From the NCBI GenBank assembly GCA_029582155.1, contig CM055895.1, forward strand, positions 62,101,078 to 62,165,077: DNA of 64,000 nucleotides. The letters are read 5' to 3'. Origin of the DNA: Panopea generosa. Its lineage: Eukaryota > Mollusca > Bivalvia > Adapedonta > Hiatellidae. Shown piece by piece: positions 33,970-47,175 of the stretch (position 1 is its first letter; each line of letters begins with the position of its first letter). A program made the translations under genes and the position numbers. The notes beneath the pieces were generated by a model. The model worked only from the letters and a program-made list of their open reading frames with translations, was not told where the DNA came from and ran no database searches.

Positions 33970-36900
33970 CGATTTCCCCACTTGTTGACATCGGAATTTA
34001 CGTTTTCCCTGGACTTCCATCTTACGCTGTTACATAATATAATTATTTATTTGCATTCTGATATTTTTCTGAGGATATTATACGGTCATCGCCATTGGAT
34101 ATAACTGCTCTAAGTACGCATTCACATTCGCTTTAATTTAAGATAAACACATTTGCATTTATTTATTGATAAGTTGCATGTAAATTGCATACAAACATAT
34201 TTAATTTCTTTTCCATGCAAGGAAATGTTACAGCCATTCGTTAACACTATCAAATGATGAGATGAAATATGTAATGTACTCTTTCCAATACGTGTTTCGC
34301 TTTGGAAAAGGAATTGAACCTGTCAGACAGAACGGATTAGCAGAGTTGATATACTACATTTGTCCTTATAATCCTGCCTGTAAAGTTTCCATTCAGATTG
34401 GTTTTCCAGTTTTATATGTGTTTTTTTCGGGCATATATTTAATAACATTCTGGGAGTCTTTGAAGACCATAAAAGGTCATGAAAGTGTTACGTCTACTTA
34501 ATAAAAGCGGTGGAAATTGTCTAGGACGTGTGCTTTAACGAATCGTAAAGCTAAGGGATATTGTAAAGCACATGATGATGGACACTTATGTGAAAGCAAT
34601 TTGTCTCTGTTTATCTATTGCAATATTCAAATCAATTTCTAAAATAATAAACGCTGGTAAATGTGAATACTTCTTATCACAGACCAAAGAGTCTTCTATT
34701 TTTGCTTTTCTTGGCTAGCATTCTTGTGTGCGTAACACAATTTTACCACATATTATTTACTTCTTACGAAACAGAAACTGTTGATTTGAATTAAAAGTTA
34801 CATAAAATATCCACACGAATAAGCCAGTAGAAAATATTCCACAACCTCTAACCAGCTTACACGTAGATGTTGATCTACTTTCTCGTATCTGAGAGAAGAC
34901 CAACATTTACTGACTGTCGTGACATTCTATATGAAATGAAATATTCTAAATCGAAAAACTCTGAACAATTTTTATTGGCTGATAAAGTAGGATAACATCA
35001 GTTTTAATGTTGTCCAATGATAAAATACAACACCATCTATTCCGTTGCAATGTTGTAAAACTATAATGTGCAAAACATTTTGAAGTTAATGTATTGATTT
35101 ATTCTAAGTATATTGAGACCATACGATGGTACCAAGTATATTTATATTATAGTTATTCCATAGTTGTGAAGGCGATTTTATGTTTAGCCTTTCTCCTAAA
35201 CACACAGGATCTTGTCATCAATGTATTTAAACACCGACTAGATATAATACGCCTAGTAAAAACGATTCATTTTCACTCCAAATGTAGTAAATAGAGAAAA
35301 AGCTAACAGCTCATATCAAATTCTAAAACCGCCTTTCTTGACAGACATCTTGGTATTAATGATGGCTTATACATACTACAATATGACAAAGGAAATCAAT
35401 TTGATTTCAATAATGGTAAATTTAGATAGGGATGTACAGATGTCAACAATCGGTTTGCTAGAGAATGAACTTCTGTTTTATATCAAACACTACACGTTGT
35501 ATGTTTATAACTGGAAATACGTCCTTCGCAGATATATCACTGATTTAAACATACTTTATTGTCGTAATGTGTACAATAGGATCGAGCGACAAGTTATTAT
35601 CAACATTAGTTACGACTCTTCCCATAAATAATTGATACGGAAATAAAACATGACATTAAAGGTACATGAATAAAAGTTTCAATATAATCAGTTCTTTTCA
35701 CGCATTACACAAGAATAGAACAAAAACAAACAAAAATGATTTTTATAACAACTGGTATGTAAAAGGAAAAGACACAATGAGAGATAGGAAAAGGTAAGGT
35801 TATAAAGACGAATCTACACGTAGTCAAGACACATTTTCCAAGTGCTATACGTATCTTAATTATGTTATACATGTACTATACAAAACTATACACAAAATTA
35901 TGAAATATATTGGTGTCATTAATAAAGTTTTGAACTGTTTGAAACAGATATTCGTTTTGGACGTTTGTACTGCTATCATCACGCAGCAGTGCTAAATTAA
36001 CGTTAAGAGGGTGAAATAACCTGTTATTATAAAAAAATTAATTCATTGTTTTATGAATCATCTACATTGAAATAAAGATAAAACTGTTTATTACTGGAAA
36101 TGTGTCATTTGCTTATATAATACTGATTTCTAAACACGTGGTTTGACTCGTCTCAACTCTACTGTCGTCTTGGATAGAGAATGAACTCCTGTTTTGGTTA
36201 AAACACTTAACATTATCTGTTTAATACTAGAACTATATCAATTGCAAATATAATACTAATTAATAAACACTTGTGTCATATAATCCGCATGATTTGACTC
36301 GCCTCTTCTTAAAAACGTACTATTTTCAATAAAACAAAACTGTTCCTGAACGAACCAAACCCGTTTTCTATATATTACTGTTGTTGACGTAGACAAAATC
36401 GTAAATTCACAGAGCTTTTTATTTCAACCATGGAACAGTAGTTTATGTTGTAACAGTTACTGGTAATAAAGACCTTTCTTCTTTAAACTATGTCATTCTA
36501 TTAAGCCATATTGTCAAGTATAGCTATCACAAATTTTGATATATATTTTGATGGTCATTATAGAATTTTTCGATAGCTGTTCCATCGCCAACATCGTGTT
36601 TCACGCACACAATCTACAAACACGTGTCGCTTATCTAATAAACCCGCTGTTAGTAATTGTGCCCTTATAGAATCTTTACACATATTGGCTGAATTAACTA
36701 CAATAGTGGGCAGGTGCATTTATTTTAGTCTGTAAATGTTGAATTTAATATTAGTTTTTTGTTTTATTAGGTTCACTGCTTCTATTTTCTACGCGGTTTG
36801 TGTAAGAAGTAATGAATATTCAAAATCTAAAGTTGTTAATCTGTTGAAATAAAACAAAATAACGTTTTCTAGTGCGTCTTCTGTGGAATGTTACGTAATC

Positions 36901-37355
36901 CTGTTTTCCAATTATGCAAAGTACTTGCTGATTTATTTTATGACTAGCAAATGAAGTTAAGAAAGGAATGTTAATAAAATTATTGAATTAACCTTTATAT
37001 AATATGCGTTCATGAAGTGTGATTCCGTGTTTCTACCTGCGAGGAAATTAAATATACTGAAACGAAAACCCAGCTATGTTTATATGGTAATTTCAAATGC
37101 ATTACAAATAGAAAACAATCAAATTTCTATTGAATAGTTTAATTATTGGAGAACATAATATTGAAATTTCATTAAACAGGGTCCAACGTGTCATAATTCA
37201 CAGTTTCAGTCAGTATCACATATGGAGCAGTCTTGCAGTCTAAGCATGCGCCATTCCTTGAAGCAGTACTATTACGTTACATTCACATTTTGGCATAGCC
37301 GTGGTATTTTTTATTTTCACATTTCAATAAATCAAAGTAGGCCGTATATATATAT
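33970..37355. other. Unannotated AT-rich DNA, 3.4 kb
   Basis: I found no gene or repeat. Frames of 66-97 codons (near 34262, 35094 and 35338) have no recognisable domain and sit in uniform AT-rich sequence. Confidence 0.4.
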
Positions 37356-37357
37356 AT

Positions 37358-37620
37358 GGAGGTAATTATTTGTGAATAACCAATACATAAATGTACAGAC
37401 AAGACTATTGTAAGTGCGCCTAGCTACAATGCAAACCATTGATACAATTTAAGGTCTCTGCCAAACCAATAAGTTTGGTGTCGACCATGACTTATATACT
37501 TTGGAATTACATGCAACACATCTGGACAGGGTGCACAAATTTACATACATAAAGTGATAGCTTTATATCAGTAGGATCAAGTTAAGGATTCATGACTACT
37601 CACATGCTATATAAAGGACA
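37358..37620 (+). mobile_element. MITE family M2, long form
   Basis: It starts GGAGGTAATTATTTGTGAAT and ends TGACTACTCACATGCTATAT-AAAGGAC. This is the reverse complement of the order at 19547. The middle keeps GCGCCTAGCTACAATGCAAA and CATCTGGACAGGGTG. Confidence 0.8.
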
Positions 37621-37765
37621 GATTTATAAACCCTTGGATCATATAGATACAGTGAATTCATATATATTTAATTTCATATAGGGAGATAATTGAATTCACA
37701 ACAACGGAATTTACGAATTTGGGATCTTTTCAGATGCTCATTCACAATGCATGATATATATATAT

Positions 37766-37951
37766 ATTATTTGTGAATAACCAATACATAAATGTACAGA
37801 CCAGACTACGGCAAGTGCGCCTAGCTACAATGCAAACCATAGATACAATATCAAGGCCTCCGCAAATCAATAAATTTGATGTCGACCATGACTTATATAC
37901 TATGGAATTACAAAAACACATCTTGACAGGGTGGACAAATATATATATATT
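37766..37951 (+). mobile_element. MITE family M2, short form
   Basis: ATTTGTGAATAACCAATACA, TGCGCCTAGCTACAATGCAA and GTCGACCATGACTTATATAC match the copy at 37358. The far end present there is missing here. It lies about 145 bases from that copy in the same orientation. Confidence 0.8.
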
Positions 37952-38224
37952 GTTTCAATAGGGCTAGTCAATAGTAAACCGTTACTATTGTACTTTATAT
38001 TGTCTTACAAACATTCAAAAGTCAAAATAGAAACTATCATTTGTTTGATGCAACCCCTTTAAATATTTTACACAAAAATACATGTGCGTTTTATTTTTGT
38101 TTTGATATATGTTTTATCTAAAGAAACAGTATAGAATGTTGATCATTATAAAGACATACATACATAATTATTATATGTCATTGTTCAGTTGTAGGTACTG
38201 AATTATTTTATTATAAGGTGTTAG

Positions 38225-38370
38225 ATTCACTTTCTCCAACTTGCCTGTTATTTAACGACGCAGATGTTTTGATACCCTACCATTATGGAGGTATCCATCC
38301 ACCATATTCTCGGTGTCAAGCAAAGGAGTTAAACCGAGTGCTAGAGACTGACCCCCCAAGGCCACTACTT
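38225..38370 (-). mobile_element. Possible SINE or LINE end
   Basis: Minus strand: GGTCAGTCTCTAGCACTCGG, CTTGACACCGAGAATATGG and a CATCTGCGTCGTTAAATAAC end that resembles the GCGTTAAA type of retroelement tail. It is a GC-richer island in AT-rich DNA. No TSD was found. Confidence 0.3.
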
Positions 38371-39389
38371 TATCACATATATGGTATAATTAAATAAAAC
38401 AGTAAGGCTGCTTGGCTCTGGTGTTAGCTGTATATAGGGCTTTGATAGCTGAAAATCCTTTAGAGGACAGCGTGCAAGTGACACTAACGAATGACCTTCA
38501 TCAAAATACTTAATACAATTATGTTTGTACCTTTGACGTGGTGTTGTTGTCATGGATACATGATAGCTCAATTACATTTCGATTAATATTTCTGCTTGTG
38601 GCAGATTTATTATACAGCACAGTACGACGGTGTAGTCCCAAATGACATAAAACAACTTCTAGATGTATGCCAAGAGTTCAAAGTATGAATAGTAATTTTA
38701 AGATAAAAAACACACCCCGGATTGATTGAGCTGTTATTAACAATATATAATAAGGACATACCTACTTATACTCGCTGAATATTGTTATTAAATATTGTTA
38801 TTAAATGTTAACTGCTTGTCATTTATTTAGAATATTTGACACAATCATGTCAAAAATACCTTTGTTGTAGAAACAGTAAGGCACACAACGAAGTATTATA
38901 CTGTGGTAGCCATTTCTTACAAATTCATAGATTTACAATTTATTTTTTTTCCTAATAGAGATTAAAATATAATTCTTCGCCTTGTCTCCGTCTTTTATAA
39001 TAATGGCACTAACAATCTTTATCTTTTGTAATAGTCATGTGATAGTGATATATAATATACATATTGATATTATTTGATATTATTATATGATATTAAGCTA
39101 ATAATGTATTCTAATATTCATTACTAAAACAGAAATATTAAGTAATGTACCTTTCCTAACAGGACACACGGTAAGTCCATTTAATATCACTGACATGTAA
39201 CTTTATTTCTCTACATAATGCATAAAGCCGATTAAATAACACATTTTTACGCACATTTTTTTTAATTGTGTTGCTAGTTTAAAGGTAACAAAGTTATAGT
39301 CACCTGTAACAAAATGTGACAAATGCATTTCAGTTTCACTTGCATTAGTTATTGGTTTGTACTAATTTATTTAGTTCGATTGCGAAAAA
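38371..39389. other. Unannotated AT-rich DNA
   Basis: No gene or named repeat is visible. Confidence 0.4.
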
Positions 39390-39510
39390 AACTCAGCGCT
39401 TATTTGAACCACCATAGAGTCCGTTTCCTGGTAGAACCAGTATTGAGATCAAACCCGCAACGTATGGCGTGAGCGGCTAACATTTTATCCACTACACTAT
39501 TGCCCTGTAT
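39390..39510 (-). mobile_element. SINE-B 5' part with tRNA-like head
   Basis: Minus strand: AGGGCAATAGTGTAGTGGAT-AAAATGTTAGCC (box A region), then box B-like GCGGGTTTGATCTC, then AATACTGGTTCTACCAGG. The 3' part is missing. The internal promoter is the best preserved among the SINE-B copies. Confidence 0.7.
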
Positions 39511-39604
39511 TATTTATTATTCACATAACTGAAAAAGGTATGCCAAGAAAAAACAATAAATACTTTCAAAGATCTTTACACACACATTTTCAAAAACTAC
39601 TGTG

Positions 39605-39790
39605 GCTAAAGACCCGGTGCCTCTCAAAATAACACCTGTTCAGTTTAGATTCTACCCAGGTGCCTCCCATTCAGTATAGGTTATACCCAGGTGCCTCCCA
39701 TTCAGTTTAGCCTCTACCCAGGACGCAGATTCGGGAGCGATTCATATAAGCTCAGAGATTTCTTCACAATCGAATAAATAAAGTATTAGT
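39605..39790 (+). mobile_element. SINE-B body with 31-bp triplication
   Basis: It starts CCCGGTGCCTCTCAAAATAA and ends GATTTCTTCACAATCGAATA. In the middle CCAGGTGCCTCCCATTCAGT-TTAG-nn-TCTACC is repeated about three times (39615-39725) with small differences. Other SINE-B copies have this part once. It lies about 100 bases from an oppositely oriented SINE-B head. Confidence 0.75.
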
Positions 39791-40802
39791 GGTATAAATA
39801 AAACTAAATACTCTCAACTCTATTTCAATAAATAGTGTAAATAACATTTACATAGTGACACTTATTCATTTATATCTTCTTATCAGTTTAAGTAACGTTC
39901 ATTTTGATGAGTGGACATAAAATGTTTTCAATAATGACGTTTATTCTTTCACAAAAGTAATATTTGTGATATTGTGTGGACATTTACTACTATCAATCTG
40001 ATAAAAGGACCCTTCAAGGTACAGAGCGAGTCGAGAAAGAAACCCGGTTCCATAATTAAAACAGAGACAGTAATGTTTATAAGTGACGCGATATAAAGAA
40101 CCAATAAATGACAACAAATATCTTAACAGATTGACATATTATTTCCAAAGTAATGACACGATGTTTCTCAAAGGAATTACTCGATATATCTAAACAGTGA
40201 TACAGTATACACTGAACTGAACAGCTAATCGTCAGCCTCTTTTGTATGTACAATATCTTCGTACAACTGTCAAATTTGGTAACACAGACTTGTTATCGTA
40301 AATATTCTTTGTTTAAGTTCAAAATTTAAGGAAATTGCCTTGATACTTTTTGAGAAAATAAATAAAATGCCAGGTGATAGGTTAAATACATAAACGTTAG
40401 GTGGCGGTTTAGCGGTTTTATTCAGGAGATATTTCTAAAATGGCGAATCAATATATGTAGACATTGTAAAATAGATTGTCTTAATATCTGTTGAAAACCT
40501 CAATGTACAGGCACGATATGTCTTGATCGAGTAACATGATATGTCTGAAAGTAAAGCCATCTTAAAAACAAGATTGATTGTATATATCTCCACAGGCACA
40601 GGGCTGATATTTCGCAAAGGTCCGACTGGTATTCAAGATATCGAGATCATTATTGCTTAAAAATAACATTAAACAAACATTTTTATTTGAACCCAAACAC
40701 TATTGTATAACTGTGTATCAGTCACTATTATGAAGACTATTCTACGGATAAAGCCGTATAATTATCCCTTCAGCCTGACACAATTACTGTACTCCATATT
40801 TT

Positions 40803-40842
<40 letters not shown>

Positions 40843-42936
40843 CGATATGGTAAAATTGTTTCACATTTTAATCCTTATTTAAAACTTGTGTTATTGCAAC
40901 GCCGAGTTATGAATGTAACGCTATTTATTTGTCAAATTTACATGCCAAATAACAAATTTACATCAATTTATTCTACTCCGTATCAATAGTTATATATTGT
41001 TTCATACCATCATATATACCAAACCCATGCTGTTTGGAAAATATAAATATAATGATCTAAACATTAAACTTGTATTTGAAATCATTGGAACTAACATGAT
41101 TTTGATCTTTGAGAACATATCAATGAAATACATTTACATAAATTGACATTTACAATTATTTCTAAAATGTTTTCTGTATTTTAAACTTATTGAGCCAATC
41201 ACGTTGTTGCCTTCGTTCTATGTCCTTTGCTCTCTCTCAATGACTCTTTTCTAAAAAGCACTGACACATTTTAACAAGACATAATCAGATTTTGTTATCA
41301 AGTCTATATATTTTTTAGGATTGTTGCTAAAATAGAAACACATTAAGACTAAAAGGCTGAATAGGAAAACCTTCAACTTTTCTTCATTTCATGGTGATAT
41401 TTCTAATTATTAATTTCCTTGAAATAAATATTTTAGAATTTATCTTATATTTTAAAAGGGTCGTTCTTAAATATATTTTTATTTAATCCGGAGATGGAGC
41501 ATTATATAATTCTAGGACTTCGTAATGTGAACATGTTCTTAAAATGTGAAAAGGTCACAAATGTGAAATTATTTTATCATATATGTAAATCCTTTCCACA
41601 AATGTGAAATTTACTTGTTCTTAACTTAAATTTTAAATGACGATGGTCCGATATGTGATAAATATCCGTAGTAAATGCAATTGTATTTTGGTCATATATG
41701 TAAAAAGAAAATTCTTACAAATATGAAACCGATTTCCCCCCTAGATTTATTTTGATACTATATATCTGCTGAAAGTGTTTAATGTACATTTAGTATGTTG
41801 AAATGCTTTATTAAACGAAACATATATAAGAAACTTTTCGTTAAACGTGTTTTCTCTTTCAGTCGTATGGAAAGAAAATATATTCTATCGGTGTATTTTA
41901 ACATCATATATTATTTCGTGGTTAACAACGAAAGCCATCAAAATATTAGGAGTTTACGTTTGTGGGTAAACACATTATTCCTGCAGCTCGTATCTGAGCT
42001 GATCTGCCATCGACCAGATAGTTCGCTCGATTATTTAATCTTACACATATTTTTTTTATTCTCATTAGTGGTTAGCATTACATGCTACTCACACTGCAAT
42101 GACGCGCAGCTGAACGGAAATCGGATACATATACTGAGCTCACTGAAGTCCGTGAAACATTACTGAATGAGCAGTGATATCATTTGGCATGTGTGCCATA
42201 TTCTCAGGGAAAACAAGAATCCTCTGCCATTGCACGAATCACACTGAGGGGTACCATACTTGCAATTTTGCGAATGCAAAGCAATAATGCTCTCTAACTT
42301 GCATATGAGAATCGTCCAGGAATTATGTATGCAGCATAGTTCTTATGGTCTAGATTTGGCAGTGAATTATGTGGGACATGTTATAAAACTGTTGCAAAAC
42401 ATGCTGTGGTTTTCAGTTGATAAGTCAACCCGTTAATAAGAAACTGATGACGTGACGCGAATTTTTGACGTCTCCGTTTCAATATCTCCCGACCAATCTT
42501 TTAGAACCATTACCGTCGGTGACAATATCTTTGTACTATTTTATCATAAACTGCCGTTGTGTAATAGTAGATATAACAAAGTATACAACATCTGAAAAAA
42601 ATGACGTCACTTTTAGTTATTTCTTCTCACACTAGAGTTGCCAGAATCACTTCAAATGGATAATGGCTCTTAAGTTAACACTTTAAGTTGTACTGTCAAT
42701 ATTTGTAAAATATATTCTGAGCAAACGAAAAGGACACGAAAGTATGTAGATGAGAAAAAGGAATGCAACTGAGGGTGAGATTAGGTATGGAGATGTGGTA
42801 TAAGTCAGTCTAGAGAGTGAGAAACATATGGGTACAAATTGCAATGTTTAACCGCGACAAATTGTGAGAAAGACTAGGAGTACTGTCAGACTTGGTAATG
42901 GTATGAAACATAATGCAACTCATGTTAAGAAATTTA
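39791..42936. other. Unannotated DNA with a (CA)n tract
   Basis: A (CA)18 tract lies at 40805-40841. Loosely repeated ACAAATGTGAAAT words occur at about 41540-41610. A 123-codon plus frame at 41795-42166 has hydrophobic residues near its end, but no domain, start context or compositional shift sets it apart from noise. Confidence 0.4.
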
Positions 42937-43174
42937 GGGGTGCGATTCACCAACCGTTTTTTAGAATATTCTTAGACTTGAACTCAAGAATGAACTTTGA
43001 AAAAATACATTTTGGGATCTTTTTAGAGGCAAAAAGATGCAATAATGTAGGGACACCTAATATATTATCAAATAAACTCTCACAATTATGTTATCTGTTA
43101 GGGTAAACTAGATATTTGGGTTTCCAAGCTCAAACCTAAGAATATTCTCAAGAATTGTTGGTGAATACGGCCCC
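42937..43174. mobile_element. M4: 238-bp MITE with long inverted ends
   Basis: The left arm GGGGTGCGATTCACCAACCG and TTAGAATATTCTTAGACTTG matches the reverse complement of the right arm, GGGGCCGTATTCACCAACAA and GAGAATATTCTTAGGTTTG. The arms are about 50 bp and diverged. I could not see a convincing TSD. An 80-codon frame across it is incidental. Confidence 0.78.
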
Positions 43175-43175
43175 T

Positions 43176-43768
43176 GGCATCCAGATAATACTATTAAGTA
43201 AGAAAACTGACATGAGCACAAGTAATATAGTTGAGAAAAATAAAAGACATGGGTAAGATAAACATATACATTGAAAAGTAGGTTCGAGTGACTACGAATC
43301 TAAGATTAAGTGTTTTATTGACTATGTTCCTCAGTCAGCGAGGGCATGTTTACAATATTTGATGATTTTGTTGTTACTAAGAAGTAATTTGTTATTTTGG
43401 TGTGGATTTTTTCATATTCTATTCAGTTAGTATATTTAATGTTACATTTCATACTGTTAGTTGGAATCACATCACGTTGATCATATTCCTTCTTGTTATT
43501 TGACAGTGAATTATAATGTACAATAAGCTCCATCATTACGTGATGTATTTAATTGATGATAATCTGATATGATCTCTTCTGAAAGGTGGAGATATAGTGT
43601 GTGTACACTGAACCTAAGTACATTTATATTAGTACGTTCATTGTGAAAGTACCGGTTTGTACAAATGTAATGAAACATGCGCATGTAAATATGGAGATAA
43701 CACAGAAGTCTATCCCAGAACCTGATATCTCCCGAATATGGTCTATTAACCCCTAATGAAAAAACAGG
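43176..43768. other. Unannotated DNA
   Basis: No gene or repeat was recognised in this stretch. Confidence 0.4.
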
Positions 43769-43895
43769 AAACGTTCAATTCCTGTCCCACAATTCATAGA
43801 AATTGAACGTTTACTTTACTGTCACGTCTACAAAGATTCAGCTGAAGCAACTCAACATGTTCAAATGTGGCTTTCACAACATTGCTATTTTAAAG
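43769..43895 (+). mobile_element. M3 repeat, with a 12-bp hairpin at its start
   Basis: AAACGTTCAATT at 43769-43780 and AATTGAACGTTT at 43801-43812 form a perfect 12-bp stem with a 20-base loop. From TCCCACAATTCATAG onward, the sequence GAACGTTTACT-nn-ACTGT and ACGTC, ACAAA matches the reverse complement of 63301-63424. The far end is not conserved. Confidence 0.6.
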
Positions 43896-44037
43896 ACTAA
43901 TTACGCGGGGAAGTGAAGCTTTATAGTACTATATATTTTACGGGATTCCTTGAGTTAAATCCGTAGATAGACACTACAGGTTTAACTGTATAGTCAACAC
44001 ATTAAAGTTAAATATGACATTCTTCTTGTATTGTTGT

Positions 44038-44097
44038 GATCGTCTGTAAGCCCTCGATGGCATAAAAATGACGCTAAATATTCAATCAATCAATCAA
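44038..44097 (+). mobile_element. 60-bp truncated SINE-A tail with TSD
   Basis: Only the last part of SINE-A is present: GATCGTCTGTAAGCCCTCGA, TGGCATAAAAATGACGCTAA, ATATTC and (TCAA)n. The TSD TTGTATTGTTGT is exact at 44026-44037 and 44098-44109. This is a genuine 5'-truncated insertion rather than a worn-down full copy. Confidence 0.93.
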
Positions 44098-44109
44098 TTG
44101 TATTGTTGT

Positions 44110-44966
44110 AGGAACAATCCAATAGAATGAAACGAGGTAGAACCACAATCTAGATCCATAAGTAGAATAATAAAAAGTATCTAAACACAACCTTACAGTT
44201 AAACCAGGGATCTGTTTATCGTCTCCACCAAACATAACGAAAGGGAAAACAAATTTCGAACTTGTTTTGTATTATAACACCTTATGTTATATAAAATAAT
44301 GCATGTACCATGATTCTTATGACTTGTTTCAAATTGCTGATACAAAATCATTTGCTTAAGATTAGTTTTGTTTTATCTCCTTGGGATATCATAAATAAAT
44401 CTGTTAATAACAAGTTTACATCATTAGTAAGGAAGCATGTTAAAATGTTGTTATATTGCAATGTTTACAATTATATGTTTTCACCATTTTATGTACAATT
44501 TACTATTGTTGCGGTTGTAAACTATAATGTCATGTGATCAAAGGAATATTAGAGTGCTTCCTTATTCAATATAGCATTTATGGCTCACAGTATTAATTAC
44601 TTGTCAATACGTTTAAACTAGCGAACGTATTAAGATGTTATTAACTGGAATAGGTGTCTCTCCCAGTTAAAAACCTGTTTATTACATGTGTTTCTGGAAT
44701 TTTAAATTAGCAAAGCGTAGTTATTAGATATTTTATTGGTTTACGTTACTTTCATTTATTATTTATTTTGTTGTTTTTTAATGTTATTAGCGAATGTTAC
44801 TTGAGTACATTCACTGACTCTCCCCAGAACGGAAAGCGTACAGTTATTTCCCTTGGATTTGTCACTCTTTTGTTATACACGCCACGTCAACGTAGAGTCA
44901 ATTAGAAATACGTTTCAAAGCGGGTTGTTTTAAAGACTTAGAATTACATTTATACACTGTATTTTA
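44110..44966. other. Unannotated AT-rich DNA
   Basis: No gene, RNA or assignable repeat. A 75-codon frame near 44310 lacks domains. Confidence 0.4.
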
Positions 44967-44967
44967 A

Positions 44968-45149
44968 TAACAGCCAAACCTGTGTAAGTGGCCACCTCTA
45001 TTAAACAGTCAACTGTCTTAAGCAACCATATTTTCTATTTCCCATTTTATTGCTCTCAGAGTAAATTAACCTGTTTTAAGCAACAACCTGTCTTAAAGGG
45101 TCATTTTTGCTCCTTCCCTTGACTGGCTACTTAAGACAGGTTTGACTTA
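44968..45149 (-). mobile_element. MITE family M1 copy
   Basis: In reverse orientation: the left end AACCTGTGTAAGTGGCCACC-TCTATTAAACAG and the right end CTTCCCTTGACTGGCTACTT-AAGACAGGTTTGAC are the M1 termini. It shares the GCTCCTTCCCTTGA block (reverse of TCAAGGGAAGGAGC) with the copies at 2847 and 4493. Confidence 0.78.
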
Positions 45150-46479
45150 TGTTGATAAGTTCTGATCGTCTGTTTATTTAGTGCATAAACGTTATTAATT
45201 TTGATTTCGTTTAGACAGTAGGATATTTCTTTTAAATGAGTGTTTATATTTGATTGGTCAAAATGTTAACAGGGTAACCCATGTCGCTAAATATCTACAC
45301 ATTCGGACGAATACAATCTGGTCATAATCATTCCCATCTATTCTCTATCTTAATTGGGAGTAAATATACCCTGGACAAATGCGTATTTAAACCAACCGAC
45401 GAGATGCCAAACAAAAATGTAGTCGTCCGCTTTTATTATACCAGCCACTCGCATACTTTCTGTCTGTTTGTCATACATTGTTTTATTTTAGCATTTTATT
45501 CTTTTTCTTCAAAAAGTGTATGGTTTCAATAAGCATATCGTCAACAACATCAAGGCTTCCCCTCAATAATGTATTGTCTAAATCGTTGTTCAGAAAGACA
45601 TTCATCTGCCATTTTAACCGTAAAGCCGCTTCACAGTTTCAGTTGTTGTCATTGGATACTGGCGCACATATACGAATGAACTGTTTTGTGGTTATTTTTT
45701 TACTGAAATTTGCTTAACAGTCAAGGCAAACGCTGTAACACTTTCTCGTACATACATTTAGTTCCATATGTATTATAGAAATGGTAAGTATACATAATAC
45801 TTCGAATATTCGTGGTCATAAATGACAAAATATTTTAACATATATTTTATTTTCAACCAGTTCTAATAGCAATTTGTTATTTTTAAGATATTCCAAAAAC
45901 GAGCGATACTTCACTAAGAAAGTATAGTAATTTCTTTTTACAAATACTTTATTTTCAGAAATGCTTATCGGTATGATAGAACAGGATTTACAGGGAAATA
46001 TCATTTGATATTTTTTTAAGAATTTTACTCCCGTCAGTTTTAAATTTATCATTAACCGTATATATTATTTACATTTGAAATTATGAACTTAATTATTATC
46101 ATTGTCATCTAGTTAACGAAGTATATATGACTAGGATATTAAACACACAAATTCCACATACACGTAATCAAGCACGAAAATAATATTTATAATACAGAAA
46201 ACATCAACTTCAACGTGTTATACATGATAACAACATAGTATTGCAAAAACAGGGGTACAATTGCGAAGCATTAGAATGTTTTATGTATATTCATTTTGTA
46301 CTATACAGTCTTAATGTCTTTCCATTTTTAGCAATTGTGTTAAGTATCATCTATCATACCAACCATGTATACATTTGATTGATCGTTGTCAGTTGTAATT
46401 AGCATGTTATATAGAGCCATACTAAATGTATTCATCACGTCTTCCATGTACTCAGTTCTCAACATCATTACTGTATAGT
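45150..46479. other. Unannotated AT-rich DNA
   Basis: Frames of 78-83 codons occur without domains. No repeat was recognised. Confidence 0.4.
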
Positions 46480-46631
46480 TCAAACATGCGTTAGTTCGTC
46501 AGTGATTATTTGATTGCATTTCGGACACGGCATAGGTGTACATCGTTGACATTGTAGTTTGCCATCAATGTCATTAACCAAAACTGAAAGCTGGTCGACG
46601 TTCCCTGCTTTACCAGTATTAGTTGGCAGCG
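46480..46631 (-). CDS. Possible host 3'-terminal exon, Cys-rich
   Basis: A splice-acceptor-like AACCTTTATCTTAATAG precedes a frame reading LPTNTGKAGNVDQLSVLVND, IDGKLQCQRCTPMPCPKCNQ and IITDELTHV before a stop. The four cysteines form a CxxCx4CxxC pattern, which suggests a zinc ribbon or a small disulphide unit. The stretch is less AT-rich than its flanks. No upstream exon, polyadenylation signal or homologue was identified. An internal CTGGTAAAG could act as a donor site, which would change the reading. It may be a real last exon or chance. Confidence 0.25.
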
Positions 46632-46681
46632 CTATTAAGATAAAGGTTTGCAGCTTACAGTATAACACAATATAAAAACGC

Positions 46682-47175
46682 TCATCTGGATATGCTTAGG
46701 TATTGTAGTAAATAATGATATGAAGCGATTCTAAACAAACGCAAATAGTCATGCCTTTAAATAATATTCGCAAACTAGAATAATAAAGAAATCAAAAGTT
46801 ACTATACTATAGATAACGAAATTACCAATTATTATATAGCGAACAATATTTGATATAACATGATTCATACAAGAGCATTTAAACGAATCTTAATACAACC
46901 AGAGTAATCACGCAAATGAAATAAGTATTTTCGCTTTTAAATGTTTGGTCCAAGTTAGGTTCGAATATACTTCCTCAGCGGGAAGAGGTAAGCAAACTTA
47001 AGGCAGTATCTGAGACAACATTGCCATAGAGACCTCAGATTGTTTTCGCTCTATGAACCCTATCGAACAGAAATTTAAATTAAGTGTCGTATTTATCGTT
47101 TTGGTATATAACTGACATGTCCCTGACTCAAACTATCAAAAGAAATATTTAGAAAAAAAATTATGTTGTCGTTTA
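46682..47175. other. Unannotated AT-rich DNA next to the LTR element
   Basis: No gene or repeat was recognised up to the left LTR. Confidence 0.4.

Noticed and set aside
41795-42166. 123-codon plus frame
   Set aside because: Longest frame outside repeats and the LTR element, but it has no domain, no composition change and no splice or start context beyond chance.
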